Shown here: one piece after another, positions 63,801-64,000 of the stretch
Numbering within the stretch: position 1 is the first letter of the stretch
How the letters are laid out: the number at the start of each line of letters is the position of its first letter
Source: Fragilariopsis cylindrus CCMP1102
Taxonomy: Eukaryota; Bacillariophyta; Bacillariophyceae; Bacillariales; Bacillariaceae
DNA: 64,000 bases
Assembly (NCBI GenBank): GCA_900095095.1
Contig: FMBT01000079.1
Location: 1 to 64,000 of the forward strand
Direction: 5' to 3'
Program-made: the position numbers and the translations under genes
Notes under the pieces: model-generated
What the model was told of the DNA's origin: nothing
The model's input: only the letters and a program-made list of their open reading frames with translations
The model's database searches: none

Positions 63801-64000
63801 AGAGAAGGGGGAGAATGATGTCACCGAGAAGAATCCGGCTGATGGTAACGAGTCAGATATTGTTGACGATGATGACGTTTGCGCTATTTGCGCAGATGGA
63901 GGTAAATTAATAGTTTGCGATGGTTGTGAGAAATCATATCACAATCATTGTCTTGATCCTCCTTTGGACAAAGTTCCCGAAGGTGACTGGTTTTGTCTCA
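54819..64000 (+). CDS. Giant multi-PHD chromatin reader (5' part; runs off the window)
   Basis: The N-terminal 800 residues are Gln/Asn/Ser-rich with an AT-hook (R-G-R-G-R-P-R, about 56786-56810). A linker follows ([12 protein letters not shown]), then PHD1 (C-S-I-C-N-D-G-E, 59684-59822) plus extended PHD (59926-60300). A second atypical PHD/extended-PHD pair (60526-61400) and an uncharacterised conserved block ([16 protein letters not shown]) come next. Two copies of an unnamed 60-residue domain and two Mi-2-like PHD fingers (63640-64000) end the visible part. PHD/extended-PHD pairs read histone H3 tails in BRPF/JADE/trithorax-type complexes. Introns: 60861-60953 (GTAAGT...TAG) and probably 61217-61318. 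Frame changes occur at about 57205 (one base) and 57579-57616, where a 38-nt GT-AG intron or a missing base both fit. Confidence 0.85.
63640..64000 (+). repeat. Tandem duplication of a PHD finger (237-bp spacing)
   Basis: The stretch GCAGATGGAGGTAAATTAAT starting at 63655 recurs from 63892. The following hundred bases differ at only a handful of sites, and each copy encodes a C4HC3 PHD finger ([12 protein letters not shown]). The second copy is cut by the window end. Confidence 0.9.

Noticed and set aside
1-64000. tRNA or rRNA genes
   Set aside because: Scanned for T-loop GTTCGAATC-like words with partner arms and for conserved rRNA stretches; the few partial hits lie inside coding exons and lack folding partners.

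Overview
The window looks like nuclear DNA of a stramenopile alga, most likely a diatom (possibly a pennate in the Fragilariopsis/Pseudo-nitzschia range; this is an inference from style, not from a marker gene). Supporting signs are: eukaryotic genes with mostly 90-250 nt GT-AG introns; Asn/Gln/Ser homopolymer tracts encoded by AAT/CAA/TCA microsatellites; secreted proteins with Pro-Thr-Ser stalks of the P-T-x-x-P-T kind; N-terminal signal peptides followed by a Phe, as in plastid presequences of secondary-plastid algae; and A/T-rich spacers. I saw no rRNA, tRNA, CRISPR or virus-like element.

Layout. 1-11.7 kb: housekeeping and secretory genes (rhomboid protease, RWD protein, PPIE-type RRM protein, MTHFSD-like folate cyclo-ligase homologue, Golgi-type sulfotransferase, TLDc protein, GT61 glycosyltransferase). 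12.3-19.4 kb: two S1 (trypsin-like) protease genes with P/T/S stalks. 19.9-31.7 kb: TrmO, a 5 kb coiled-coil gene, a multispanning membrane protein, a divergent kinase-like protein and a START-like protein. 32.7-37.5 kb: CTR copper transporter, peptide deformylase, RidA and a second START/COQ10-like protein. 37.9-47.4 kb: two more S1 protease-family genes (one apparently catalytically dead) around a 3 kb gene-poor island. 48.5-54.1 kb: Popeye/cyclic-nucleotide-binding-like protein, mitochondrial-carrier-like protein and a tandem two-domain CaMK-like kinase. 54.8-64 kb: the 5' part of a very large multi-PHD chromatin protein cut by the window edge.

Two themes recur. First, four S1 protease-family genes share intron positions, stalk types and accessory C-terminal modules, so they form one dispersed, diversifying secreted family. 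They include an intronless member, a probable pseudo-enzyme and a member with an altered active-site loop. Second, many otherwise conserved host genes contain single-base reading-frame breaks, mostly one base missing and often in short homopolymers or microsatellites. In one case a 342-bp internal duplicate supplies the unbroken version. I think assembly indels are the likeliest cause for many, but real decay of some genes cannot be excluded. Gene spans below therefore cover the conserved coding content and say where the frame changes.
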